Of a stretch of 64,000 nucleotides of DNA, positions 1 through 7,760 are shown piece after piece (position 1 is the first letter of the stretch; each line of letters opens with the position of its first letter). This DNA is from Nodularia sp. NIES-3585 (GTDB lineage Bacteria; Cyanobacteriota; Cyanobacteriia; Cyanobacteriales; Nostocaceae). The notes beneath the pieces were generated by a model that worked only from the letters and a program-made list of their open reading frames with translations, did no database searches and was not told the origin of the DNA. The DNA lies in assembly GCF_002218065.1 (NCBI RefSeq), contig NZ_BDUB01000001.1:1189567-1253566 (forward strand), given 5' to 3'. The position numbers were made by a program, and so were the translations under genes.

Positions 1-1197
1 AAAGTTACACTCACTCCTAACCACAGCCAAGAAGTCTTAATTAACAAGAGTATTGGTTGTGCGAGGTTTGTGTATAACCACTTCTTAGCATTAAGACAAC
101 AGTTATACCTCACAGAGCAAAAAACGTTAAACTATAACGCTTGTAGCCAGCAATTAACTCTACTCAAGAAAGAAGTTGAATGGCTTCAAGAGGTAGATAA
201 GTTTGCCTTACAAAACTCACTCAGAAATTTAGAGACAGCGTACAAAAACTTCTTTGCTGATTTGAAGAAGGCTAAAGGCAAAAGAAATGTGGGTTTCCCT
301 AAATTCAAAAAGAAGCATGGATGCAAGCAATCTTACAAAACTAACTTGACTAATGGCAATATTCAAGTAATACAAAATGGTTTAAAACTTCCCAAGATGG
401 GATGGGTAAAATTCCACAAGTCTCAGGATATTACTGGAACAATTATAAACGTTACCGTAACTCGCACGAACAGAGGCAAATATATTGCTAGTATTCTGTG
501 TGAAACAGAGATAGAGAAATACCCTCAAGTTGCTCAAAATATTGGTTTAGACCTGGGAATTAAATCTTATCTTGTTGCAAGCAATGGTGAAGTTGTAGAT
601 AATCCCAAATATTACCGGACTCAAAAAAGGAAGTTACGTAAAGCACACAAGAAATTATCCCGAACTGTAAAAGGTAGTAGTAATCGAGTTAAAGCGAAAA
701 TCAAGCTGGCTCTTACCTACGAACGCATTACGAATCTAAGAGATGACTTTTTGCACAAGCTGTCAACTCGGTTAATTAGAGAAAACAGCATTATCTGTCT
801 CGAAGATTTACGAGTTGCTAACATGGTGAGGAATCACAAACTAGCATTAAGTATTTCAGATGCTAGTTGGACTAAGTTCATTACTATGTTGGAATACAAA
901 TCTGTCTGGCACGACAGAGTTGTGCAGAAAGTTGGTACGTTTTATCCCTCATCTCAGACTTGCAACCATTGCGGTTTTATTAACCCATTAGTTAAAGATT
1001 TGAAGTTACGTGAATGGTCTTGTCCTAGCTGCAATAGTTACAATTTAAGGGATAAAAACGCAGCGCTTAATATATTAGGTGAGGGTTTGAGATTACTAAC
1101 CGCCGTCGGTACGCCGGAGGTTATAAAAAACGCCTGTGGAGAATTTGTAAGTCCTGAAGTAATTCAGGCAGAGATCGTTGAAGCAGGAATCGCGTGA
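1..1197 (+). CDS. tnpB: TnpB RNA-guided endonuclease (IS200/IS605 family), 5' partial
   Basis: The reading frame is open from base 1, so the gene starts upstream; the first GTG in the window (position 70) lies inside the conserved N-terminal region (GCARFVYNHFL) and is unlikely to be the true start. About 398 residues are visible, so only a few are missing. The RuvC-like triad looks intact: Asp in NIGLDLGIK, Glu in CLEDL, and Asp in LRDKNAALNIL. Between the last two is a zinc ribbon, CNHCG followed by CPSCN. TnpB proteins are RNA-guided DNA nucleases that use an omega RNA from the 3' end of the element and help retain the transposon. Nothing in the frame suggests decay. Confidence 0.9.
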   Translation, partial: KVTLTPNHSQEVLINKSIGCARFVYNHFLALRQQLYLTEQKTLNYNACSQQLTLLKKEVEWLQEVDKFALQNSLRNLETAYKNFFADLKKAKGKRNVGFPKFKKKHGCKQSYKTNLTNGNIQVIQNGLKLPKMGWVKFHKSQDITGTIINVTVTRTNRGKYIASILCETEIEKYPQVAQNIGLDLGIKSYLVASNGEVVDNPKYYRTQKRKLRKAHKKLSRTVKGSSNRVKAKIKLALTYERITNLRDDFLHKLSTRLIRENSIICLEDLRVANMVRNHKLALSISDASWTKFITMLEYKSVWHDRVVQKVGTFYPSSQTCNHCGFINPLVKDLKLREWSCPSCNSYNLRDKNAALNILGEGLRLLTAVGTPEVIKNACGEFVSPEVIQAEIVEAGIA

Positions 1198-1222
1198 CTT
1201 CTAGTCATGCGAGGTTCAAGTA
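1090..1222 (+). ncRNA. Probable omega (right-end) RNA overlapping the tnpB 3' end
   Basis: In characterised IS200/IS605 elements the guide RNA spans the tnpB 3' end and the right end, with the guide read from flanking DNA. Here the 3' end of the gene contains GC-rich self-complementary stretches around 1100-1125 and the hairpin at 1192-1210, a suitable position and structure. The guide would then start just after about 1220. The 5' boundary is a guess; the assignment rests on family knowledge and the hairpin. Confidence 0.4.
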
Positions 1223-1253
1223 ACAAACCCGATTTTCTGATAGCTAACAAAGA

Positions 1254-2399
1254 ATGCGTATAGCCTGGATTGGAAAGAAATCACCCTTTTGTGGTAACGT
1301 CACCTACAGTCGAGAAGTTACAAATGCCTTACACCGGGAACACGAAGTTAGTTTTCTCCACTTCGCCCAAGAAGAATCTGAACCTGACAATTGGGCAAAC
1401 TTCCAAGAAGTTTCCCTCCCCTTCATTTATAAATCCCAGGTCTACACAATTCCCAGTTTTAAAGCGACCAAGGTATTAACTGATTCGCTACGAAAAATTA
1501 AGCCAGATATAGTCCATGCTTCTCTGAGTTTATCGCCCCTGGACTTTGTGCTACCGGAAATCTGCGAGCAATTGAATTTACCTCTGATTGCTACCTTTCA
1601 CACAGCCTTTGCGGGGAAGGGGGCAAAATTTGTATCGGGAACACAGATGTTAGCTTATCAACTCTATGCGCCTTGTTTGGGGAAATACGACCGCGTGATT
1701 GTGTTTTCCCAAATTCAACGCGAGTTATTAGCAAGTTTGGGTGTGAACGAAAAGAAAATTGCTGTGATTCCCAATGGCGTTGATACTGCCAAGTTTTCTC
1801 CAGGAGAGTCTACAATCAAAGCCGAGTTTAAAGCGGAACGTTTGTTTGTTTATCAAGGTCGCATAGCGCCAGAAAAAAACGTTGAATCCCTTCTCAGGGC
1901 TTGGAAGCAATCACAAATGAGGCCTGGTAGTAAGTTGCTGATGGTGGGTGATGGTTCTTTGAAGTCTTCTTTGGAACCATTTTATGGTTCAGAATCTGGC
2001 ATTATTTGGTTGGGATTTGTGGCAGATGAACAGCGCCGCATCGAAATTTTACAGGGTGCAGATGTATTTATTTTACCTTCTTTGGTTGAGGGGTTGTCTC
2101 TGTCTCTGTTAGAAGCGATGTCTTGTGGTATAGCTTGTTTAGCCACAGATGTGGGTGCTGACGGAGAAGTGTTAGAGGCAGGGGCAGGTGTAGTATTGAA
2201 TACTAAGACGGCGCGATCGCAATTAAGAACTCTTTTACCACTATTCCAAGACCATCCGGAGTTAACTACCCTACTGGGACAGAAAGCCAGACAGCGTGTT
2301 TTAGACCGCTATACCCTCAGTAAAAATATTACTCAGCTAGAAGAATTATACAAAGAAGTTTTAGCACAGTGGCCTGTACCTCTGAGTCGTAGGGCGTAA
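1254..2399 (+). CDS. Glycosyltransferase, GT4 family
   Basis: 381-residue GT-B glycosyltransferase. The N-terminal Rossmann half starts MRIAWIGKKSPFCG; the C-terminal half has the nucleotide-sugar-binding EGLSLSLLEAMSCG segment (E-x7-E pattern) near residue 280 and a preceding VYQGRIAPEKN strand. There is no signal peptide or membrane segment, so it is cytoplasmic or peripheral. GT4 enzymes move a sugar from an activated donor with retention of configuration onto lipids, polysaccharides or small molecules; donor and acceptor cannot be told from sequence. It starts 56 bases after the tnpB stop and stands alone, with ocp 316 bases downstream. Confidence 0.85.
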   Translation: MRIAWIGKKSPFCGNVTYSREVTNALHREHEVSFLHFAQEESEPDNWANFQEVSLPFIYKSQVYTIPSFKATKVLTDSLRKIKPDIVHASLSLSPLDFVLPEICEQLNLPLIATFHTAFAGKGAKFVSGTQMLAYQLYAPCLGKYDRVIVFSQIQRELLASLGVNEKKIAVIPNGVDTAKFSPGESTIKAEFKAERLFVYQGRIAPEKNVESLLRAWKQSQMRPGSKLLMVGDGSLKSSLEPFYGSESGIIWLGFVADEQRRIEILQGADVFILPSLVEGLSLSLLEAMSCGIACLATDVGADGEVLEAGAGVVLNTKTARSQLRTLLPLFQDHPELTTLLGQKARQRVLDRYTLSKNITQLEELYKEVLAQWPVPLSRRA

Positions 2400-2510
2400 A
2401 ATATCAATCCGCTACGCGGAGTCATTAGTCCTTAGTCATCAGTCCTTAGTTAACTACACTCACAATAGCTGGTGTGGCGTACCCGTAGGCCGAGGTATAC
2501 ATCCTCAACA

Positions 2511-2540
2511 ACTATATCAATAACCAGTTATTGATATAGT
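2511..2540. promoter_or_regulatory. 13-bp perfect inverted repeat upstream of ocp
   Basis: Arms ACTATATCAATAA (2511-2523) and TTATTGATATAGT (2528-2540) are perfect complements around the 4-base centre CCAG. It lies 112 bases after the glycosyltransferase stop and 175 bases before the ocp start. There is no T-run, so a simple terminator is unlikely. It could be an operator for a dimeric regulator of ocp, or a cruciform or attenuator structure. A HIP1 site follows at about 2558-2567. The rest of the 2400-2715 spacer holds heptamer-like TAGTC/TTAGT repeats and no gene. Confidence 0.5.
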
Positions 2541-2715
2541 TCATCTAGGGGATTAATCGCGATCGCCTAGATTTATAGTCGTTTTTTTCCTGTAATACTG
2601 TATGAGAGGTTACTTTTACAGGCGTATGTCAAGTTTTAACTAAATAACTTTACAAACTTTAAGATTTATTTTACAATTTTTTACATAGCAGCTAAACCTC
2701 TGATTAATTTTGAAT

Positions 2716-3684
2716 ATGGCTTTAACTATTCAGTCCGCTCAGAATATCTTCTCTAATACTCAAGTTCCTAGCCCGATTCCCGCTACCATAGCGCTGTTCG
2801 ATCAACTTGGTACAGATGACCAACTGGCATATCTTTGGTACGCCTACACTGAAATGGGTAAGACAATTACTCCCGCAGCTCCTGGAGCCGCACGCCTGCA
2901 ACTAGCAGAAAGTTTGCTCAACCAAATCAAGAAGATGTCCCCGGAAGAGCAAACACAAGTGATGCGGGATCTTGCTAATCGTGCTGATGCTCCCATTAGC
3001 CGTTCTTATGGCTTTTTCAGTGTTAATACTAAGTTGGCTTTTTGGTACGAGTTGGGAGAATTGATGAAGCAGGGTGTAGTCGCTCCTATCCCCAGCGGTT
3101 ATCAAATGAGTCCTGGTGTGCAGGTAGTACTAGATGCAACAAAGAAACTTGATCCAGGTCAGCAAATTACAGTATTGCGGAATACTGTAGTCAATATGGG
3201 ATTCGATACTTCTGATTTGGGGCCAAGTAGCTATCCCAAAGCTGTTGACGAACCTGCATTTGCTCGTACTGCTCCATCTATCTCCTCAGTCAAAATTGAT
3301 GGGGTTACAGAGCCTGCTGTACTGAGCTACATTGAAGCGATGAATGCTGACGACTTTGATAAAGCTATTAGTCTGTTTACTGCTGAAGGTGCGTTACAGC
3401 CACCATTCCAAAAACCAATTGTAGGGCATGAAGCGATCGCCAAATATATGCGCGAAGAAGCCCAAGGACTGAACATGATGCCAAAACAAGGTATCTGCGA
3501 AGATCAGCCTGATGGTTCTAAGCAACTTAAAATTACAGGTGTTGTCCAAACTCCTTGGTTCGGTGTGACTGTGGGTATGAATATTGCTTGGCGGTTCTTA
3601 ATCAATCCCGAAGGCAAAATTTTCTTCGTAGCTATTGATATGTTGGCTTCTCCTGAAGAACTACTAAGTCTGCGTCGCGTTTAG
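2716..3684 (+). CDS. ocp: Orange carotenoid protein (OCP), full length
   Basis: 322-residue photoprotective protein that binds a ketocarotenoid, is converted by blue light from orange to red, then docks on phycobilisomes and quenches excitation. The ATG at 2716 gives the family N-terminus (MALTIQSAQ); a TTG six bases upstream is less likely. The helical N-terminal domain keeps W41, Y44, M83, N104, W110 and R155. After a linker about four residues longer than in Synechocystis, the NTF2-like C-terminal domain keeps the carbonyl-binding Tyr in VLSYIEAM (Y205) and Trp in NIAWRFL (W292), plus W281 and E248. All photoswitch residues are therefore present. No fluorescence recovery protein or carotenoid ketolase gene is adjacent. 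Whether it belongs to the OCP1, OCP2 or OCPX clade cannot be settled by eye. Confidence 0.96.
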   Translation: MALTIQSAQNIFSNTQVPSPIPATIALFDQLGTDDQLAYLWYAYTEMGKTITPAAPGAARLQLAESLLNQIKKMSPEEQTQVMRDLANRADAPISRSYGFFSVNTKLAFWYELGELMKQGVVAPIPSGYQMSPGVQVVLDATKKLDPGQQITVLRNTVVNMGFDTSDLGPSSYPKAVDEPAFARTAPSISSVKIDGVTEPAVLSYIEAMNADDFDKAISLFTAEGALQPPFQKPIVGHEAIAKYMREEAQGLNMMPKQGICEDQPDGSKQLKITGVVQTPWFGVTVGMNIAWRFLINPEGKIFFVAIDMLASPEELLSLRRV

Positions 3685-3702
3685 TAGTTGTTTAGTAGTT
3701 AA

Positions 3703-3719
3703 GGTGGGCATTCCCCACC
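3703..3719 (+). terminator. Hairpin after ocp
   Basis: GGTGGG (3703-3708), loop CATTC, CCCACC (3714-3719), 19 bases after the ocp stop. There is no T-run, so it may be a processing or stabilising hairpin rather than a true intrinsic terminator. Confidence 0.4.
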
Positions 3720-4027
3720 CCACAATCTACTCACAATTTTCAGCACTGTATATACCTGCTGAAAGTTAAGAACAATTGCAATTATGAGTATTGACATGAA
3801 CTTTTACTTGCAGGCATTTTTGTAGAAAATTTGCCTGCTCTATTTTAAGGATTCAACTCAGCCATCCTCATCGTTAAGGGGTTGGTTGGGTGAAAAAATA
3901 CATCACCCAAAAATTGTAGGGTGGGTATAGCGCTGGGGGTATGGCTTCGCTAGAGCGCAGCGTAAACCACCTAAAATTGGTGGGTTACTGCTAGCGTCTT
4001 AACCAAGCCTACAAATTGGTGATTTTT
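3720..4027. other. Non-coding spacer with degenerate repeats
   Basis: No credible gene. The segment has a stretch with GGCTTCGCTAGAGCGCAGCG around 3943-3962, resembling the GCTTCGC/GCGAAGC repeat type also seen at about 41260-41345 and 46650-46680, and several GGTGGG-type motifs. It separates ocp from the convergent alanine-repeat gene. Confidence 0.5.
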
Positions 4028-4654
4028 TTATTTGCAAGTCCCTGGGTATGGTTGAGTTGGGGTTTCGTGTGATTGTTTCGGAGAATCCCAAAAATCATCA
4101 ACTATATTCTTAACAACAGCACTACCCCCCCAATCCGCTATCTTTTTGCCCACCACAGCAGCACCCGCAGCACCCGCAGCCTCAGCACCCGCAACACCCG
4201 CAACAGCACCCGCAGCACCCGCAACACCCGCAACAGCCTCAGCCGCAACAGTCGCAGCACCCGCAACAGCCGCAACAGCACCCGCAGCACCTGCAACAGC
4301 CTCAGCACCCGCAACAGCACCCGCAGCACCTGCAACAGCCGCAGCACCTGCAACAGCCTCAGCACCCGCAACAGCCGCAACAGCCGCAACAGCCTCAGCA
4401 CCCGCAACAGCACCCGCAGCACCTGCAACAGCCGCAGCACCCACAGCACCCGCAGCAAACTCTAATAATGGAATTATGAATTGAATAAATCCAGGATGTA
4501 AGGTTTCTACTGGCAAGACAGACACAGATTTCCCTACAAAAGTAGTTGCTGCTAAAGCGGTGTCTCCAATGTTCACGAAAATAATTAATGTTGTCAGGCA
4601 AAAAGAAATGAGACGCTGATAAATCATAACTTTCATAAAATTTTTGATTCTCAT
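4028..4654 (-). CDS. Exported Ala/Gly/Val-rich repeat protein, unknown function
   Basis: 208 residues. The N-terminus is basic, then hydrophobic, ending in DTALA-A, a plausible signal peptide cleaved near residue 36. A short unique stretch (SVLPVETLHPGFIQFIIPLLE) leads into about 105 residues made almost only of A, G, V and E in units such as GAEAVAGAAGAV, and a unique tail KKIADWGGSAVVKNIVDDFW ends in PGTCK. Regular small residues suggest a glycine-zipper-like helix or membrane-inserting segment. The underlying DNA repeat is open in other frames on both strands (Leu/Arg-, Cys/Gly- and Ala/Pro-rich), so the frame was chosen by its signal peptide and unique flanks. The family is not recognised. 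The ATG at 4654 has only a weak upstream ribosome site. Confidence 0.6.
   Translation of the reverse strand: MRIKNFMKVMIYQRLISFCLTTLIIFVNIGDTALAATTFVGKSVSVLPVETLHPGFIQFIIPLLEFAAGAVGAAAVAGAAGAVAGAEAVAAVAAVAGAEAVAGAAAVAGAAGAVAGAEAVAGAAGAVAAVAGAATVAAEAVAGVAGAAGAVAGVAGAEAAGAAGAAVVGKKIADWGGSAVVKNIVDDFWDSPKQSHETPTQPYPGTCK
4146..4455. repeat. Short GC-rich tandem repeat array in the alanine-rich gene
   Basis: About 310 bases of imperfect units built from CAGCACCCG and CAACAGCC on the plus strand. This strand is very rich in C and A and nearly free of T, a strong local strand bias. Units vary by multiples of three, keeping all frames open. Such arrays change length by replication slippage. Confidence 0.85.
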
Positions 4655-4762
4655 GTTTTTAGAGACTTAATCAGGAGCAAATTGTTTCCTATTAGTATTA
4701 TGGATGTTGCCAAAAGTCAAACATCAACTTTTGCTTATAGCAACGGACAAGGTGCTTAGGAC

Positions 4763-4824
4763 ATAAAAAAATTCCAAAACCAATTCACAGCGAGCATTTC
4801 ACTTTTGACTTTTGACTTTTGCTA
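4763..4824. repeat. Dispersed spacer repeat, copy 1
   Basis: The segment with ATTCCAAAACCAATTCACAG, then AGCATTTCA and TTTTGACTTTTGCTATA, recurs with few changes at 57194-57247. Both copies are in spacers. Copy 1 has an extra TTTTGAC unit, so a tandem heptamer lies inside the repeat. Confidence 0.7.
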
Positions 4825-4927
4825 TATATGCTCATGATTTTGATGCAAAGTTTGATTTTACTTTGGTTATAACGCAAATTTGAGCGTTATATTTATGTTG
4901 TTTAAAAAATAAAGTAACCGCTTTTAA

Positions 4928-5674
4928 CTACCATCCCAAACTGGTAGGCTGTTGATAAACCCGCTTTAGAGTATTCACATCTCTGGGAGAAATAGGTGGC
5001 GGGTTGCGGACTTGGGAAAAGTATAAAGCATCAGTTGGTAAATCACTATGTCCCCAAATTCCTAAAGCGTGACCGAGTTCATGGCGGGAGGCTGCTTTGA
5101 GAAATACACTTGTTTGAGTAGGACTCAATAAGATAGTGAAGCGGTGGAATGAAATATTATTACTGGTGTATAACTCATAAGTGGCTTGTGCCGAACGCGC
5201 ACGGGGAAATTTTTCACCACGAGAAAATTGCAGAGGCGGCGCTTTTCGCAGAATAGTAATATCAGCAATATCCTGCTGTTCCACTACCACCAACGGCAAA
5301 TAAGCATTCCACTCTTGCACAGTCTCTAAGACACTGCTAAACCATGCTTGAGCCTGAGTATTAATCGCTGCTTGTGGTGTCTCTACATAGACTTTAACCG
5401 GAAATTGCGACCAGACTAAATAACCTACCTGTGTTTTTTCCACTTGGGAAAAGTAATCACCACTATTTGTATGATCTTGCCATTGCGCCAGTGTGGGCGG
5501 TAGGGGATGGGGAGATGAGGAGATAGCGGTGATTTGGATTACAGCACTAGATGGCAGGTTAGTAAAAATAACTAGCAGTCCTGCGCCAATTAATAAGGAC
5601 AGAACTGCTAGTAATCGTCGTATATTTAAATGTTTGCGGGTTTTAGATTTTGGGTATTGAATTTTATTGCCCAT
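4928..5674 (-). CDS. Exported metzincin/matrixin-like zinc protease
   Basis: 248 residues. A basic N-terminus is followed by one hydrophobic segment (LAVLSLLIGAGLLVIF, about residues 22-38), a signal peptide or anchor. The catalytic motif HELGHALGIWGH fits the metzincin pattern HExxHxxGxxGH: three zinc-binding histidines and the catalytic glutamate. The C-terminal ISPRDVNTLKRVYQQP resembles the end of matrixin domains. A Met-turn methionine is not obvious. It probably acts in the periplasm or outside the cell; the substrate is unknown. It starts 18 bases after the secG stop, so it may be read through from gpmI-secG. Confidence 0.8.
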   Translation of the reverse strand: MGNKIQYPKSKTRKHLNIRRLLAVLSLLIGAGLLVIFTNLPSSAVIQITAISSSPHPLPPTLAQWQDHTNSGDYFSQVEKTQVGYLVWSQFPVKVYVETPQAAINTQAQAWFSSVLETVQEWNAYLPLVVVEQQDIADITILRKAPPLQFSRGEKFPRARSAQATYELYTSNNISFHRFTILLSPTQTSVFLKAASRHELGHALGIWGHSDLPTDALYFSQVRNPPPISPRDVNTLKRVYQQPTSLGW

Positions 5675-5692
5675 TATCCTATTTCCCTGTTT

Positions 5693-5926
5693 TTACTTAG
5701 GCAACCAACCGGCACTCAAAACCACTGTTAAACCCATAAACATGACTGTTAGCGCCCAGGTAACTCGGTTTAAGGTGTCTTCTGCACTCTTGGTACTGCT
5801 GAATAATTGGGCTTGTCCGCCAATAGCACCAATTCCATCACCTTTGGGGCTATGTAGCAACACCAAAATAATTACACCTAAAGCGGAAATAGCCCAAACG
5901 ATTTGCACAATATTAGTAGCTGTCAT
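5693..5926 (-). CDS. secG: Protein translocase subunit SecG
   Basis: 77 residues from the ATG at 5926 (a TTG nine bases upstream also fits). There are two hydrophobic segments, IVQIVWAISALGVIILVLL and VTWALTVMFMGLTVVLSA, joined by the family loop HSPKGDGIGAIGG. SecG is the accessory membrane subunit of SecYEG and helps SecA-driven export. It lies 87 bases downstream of gpmI on the same strand. Confidence 0.95.
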   Translation of the reverse strand: MTATNIVQIVWAISALGVIILVLLHSPKGDGIGAIGGQAQLFSSTKSAEDTLNRVTWALTVMFMGLTVVLSAGWLPK

Positions 5927-6013
5927 AGTTAACAATCTCTCTTATAACAAATTTCAAATTGGTATTAGAAGTCGAAAATTAGGAGTGAGAAAACTCTTCA
6001 CTCCTAAGCTTGT

Positions 6014-7612
6014 TTACATACCAGCTTCCACGGGAGTCCGAGTGGTTTGCACATCATATCCGGCTGGATGCAATAGCGATCGCCCTGTCATTTCTGACGG
6101 TTGCGGCAGCTGTAAAATCTCTAGAATGGTGGGTGCAATGTCGGCTAACTTGCCATCACTTCGCAGTTCCACATTTGTACCATGTCCAGGGATTTTTATT
6201 CTCTCTCCTTCCACTAACATGAAGGGGACTGGATTAGTTGTGTGAGCTGTCCAGGGATTTCCTTCTTCATCTAGCATATACTCGGCGTTACCGTGGTCAG
6301 CAGTAATCATCGCTGTGCCTCCGGCTTGGCTAATGCTAGTGAGTAATCTACCCAAACAGTGATCCACTGTTTCAATAGCTGTCACCGTGGCTTCTATTTG
6401 ACCAGTATGCCCTACCATGTCTGGGTTAGCATAGTTAATCACCACTAAAGAGTAGACACCCTTTTTGATCGCAGCGATCGCCACATCTGTAACAGCTTCT
6501 GCTGACATCTTCGGGGCTTTGTCGTAAGTTGCTACCATCGGACTACTTACGAGTTCTCGGTCTTCCCCAGGCAAAGGTTCCTCTAGTCCCCCATTAAAGA
6601 AATAGGTGACGTGGGCGTATTTCTCAGTTTCAGCCGTGCGAAACTGCTGCAAACCATGATTAGCGACTACTTCACCTAAAATATTACTCAAATTTTGCGG
6701 TTCAAAGGCTACAACCACTGGTAGTTCGGAATCGTATTGAGTAAAAGTAGCAAAGGACAACGGCTGAATTTGCTGTCTTTCAAAGCCTGTAAATTGGGGG
6801 CTGACAAAAGCTTGAGTCAACTGTCTAGCGCGGTCTGGGCGGAAGTTAAAGAATATCACACCGTCCCCTGGTTCTATTGCGCCAGGGGCAATTCGGACTG
6901 GATTGACAAATTCATCCTTCACGCCTTCAGCGTAAGATGCTGACAAAATTTCCACAGCCTGACGACCATCAACCGCAGTATCTTGTGTCATCACGTCATA
7001 GGCACGTTTGACTCGATCCCAACGGTGATCCCGATCCATTGCGTAGTAACGACCGCTGAGGGTGACTATGCGCCCAATGCCTTTCTCATCGATTTGATCC
7101 TGCAATAGCTTGATGGCTTTGATACCCTCAGTGGGGGCAGTATCACGACCATCAGTGATGGCGTGGATACACACTTGTGAAATTTCCTGTTCCTTGGCTA
7201 AGTCCAGTAGTCCGAAGAGATGGGTGAGATGAGAGTGTACCCCTCCCTCAGAACAAAGCCCCACTAGATGAAGCTTGCCATTCCCAGAGCGAACTTTCTG
7301 GCAAATTTTGACAAGTGCGGGGTTTTTGAGGATAGAACCATCTTCCACGGCATCCGAGATGCGGACTAATTCTTGAGGTACTACTCGCCCAGCGCCAATA
7401 TTCAAATGACCCACTTCCGAGTTGCCCATCTGACCTTCTGGCAACCCTACGGCTTTTCCTGATGTGCTGATGAGGGTGTGCGGGTAAGCTGTCCATAAGC
7501 TTTCCACAATGGGAGTTTTAGCAGCGACAATAGCGTTTCCTCGCTTCTGTTCGCAGTAGCCCCACCCGTCTAAAATGACTAGCACCACAGGAGCAACAGG
7601 TGCTTTGGTCAT
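6014..7612 (-). CDS. gpmI: Phosphoglycerate mutase, 2,3-bisphosphoglycerate-independent
   Basis: 532 residues from ATG 7612, preceded by AAAGGGCAA; the longer open frame upstream is not part of the family. The enzyme interconverts 3- and 2-phosphoglycerate in glycolysis using two manganese ions and a phosphoserine. Visible motifs are the N-terminal VILDGWG metal site, the phospho-acceptor serine in GQMGNSEVGHLNIGAGR, the NYANPDMVGHTG and TADHGNAE metal-binding segments, and the insert domain between. Length is normal. secG follows on the same strand. Confidence 0.97.
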   Translation of the reverse strand: MTKAPVAPVVLVILDGWGYCEQKRGNAIVAAKTPIVESLWTAYPHTLISTSGKAVGLPEGQMGNSEVGHLNIGAGRVVPQELVRISDAVEDGSILKNPALVKICQKVRSGNGKLHLVGLCSEGGVHSHLTHLFGLLDLAKEQEISQVCIHAITDGRDTAPTEGIKAIKLLQDQIDEKGIGRIVTLSGRYYAMDRDHRWDRVKRAYDVMTQDTAVDGRQAVEILSASYAEGVKDEFVNPVRIAPGAIEPGDGVIFFNFRPDRARQLTQAFVSPQFTGFERQQIQPLSFATFTQYDSELPVVVAFEPQNLSNILGEVVANHGLQQFRTAETEKYAHVTYFFNGGLEEPLPGEDRELVSSPMVATYDKAPKMSAEAVTDVAIAAIKKGVYSLVVINYANPDMVGHTGQIEATVTAIETVDHCLGRLLTSISQAGGTAMITADHGNAEYMLDEEGNPWTAHTTNPVPFMLVEGERIKIPGHGTNVELRSDGKLADIAPTILEILQLPQPSEMTGRSLLHPAGYDVQTTRTPVEAGM

Positions 7613-7724
7613 AGTAAAATTGCCCTTTACTTTTTGTAATATCCGAATGATACCATTGCTAATCACCAGCGCAAGTGAATTTATGCTGATTAACTTATTT
7701 TATTTACATTCTTTTCTATAGTTT

Positions 7725-7752
7725 AGTAGTGACCTTGAAAGGCCACTACTAG
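7725..7752 (-). terminator. Hairpin between the ABC-F gene and gpmI
   Basis: TAGTAGTG (7725-7732) pairs with CACTACTA (7745-7752); an inner CCTT/AAGG pair extends the stem past one mismatch. It lies 8 bases after the stop of the minus-strand ABC-F gene. There is no strong U-run, so termination is inferred. Confidence 0.5.
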
Positions 7753-7760
7753 GCAGTTGA

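Larger units (their letters stand above)
1..1222 (+). mobile_element. IS200/IS605-type element, tnpB-bearing, left part outside window
   Basis: The window opens inside a tnpB gene. Just past the stop codon is a hairpin with arms GCGTGACT (1192-1199) and AGTCATGC (1203-1210) around a 3-base loop, with one G-T pair. Subterminal hairpins of this kind mark the right end of IS200/IS605 elements, which lack terminal inverted repeats. The element probably ends near the GAGGTTCAAG at 1211-1220. No tnpA is visible, but upstream DNA is missing, so it cannot be said whether the element is autonomous. The exact right boundary is inferred. Confidence 0.7.

Noticed and set aside
4138-4458. Leu/Arg-rich, Cys/Gly-rich and Ala/Pro-rich frames in the 4.1-4.6 kb repeat
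   Set aside because: They exist only because the repeat unit is stop-free in several frames; none has a signal peptide plus unique flanks as the 208-residue frame does.
5667-6245. 192-codon plus-strand frame opposite secG and gpmI
   Set aside because: Antisense to two well-identified genes; a shadow frame.
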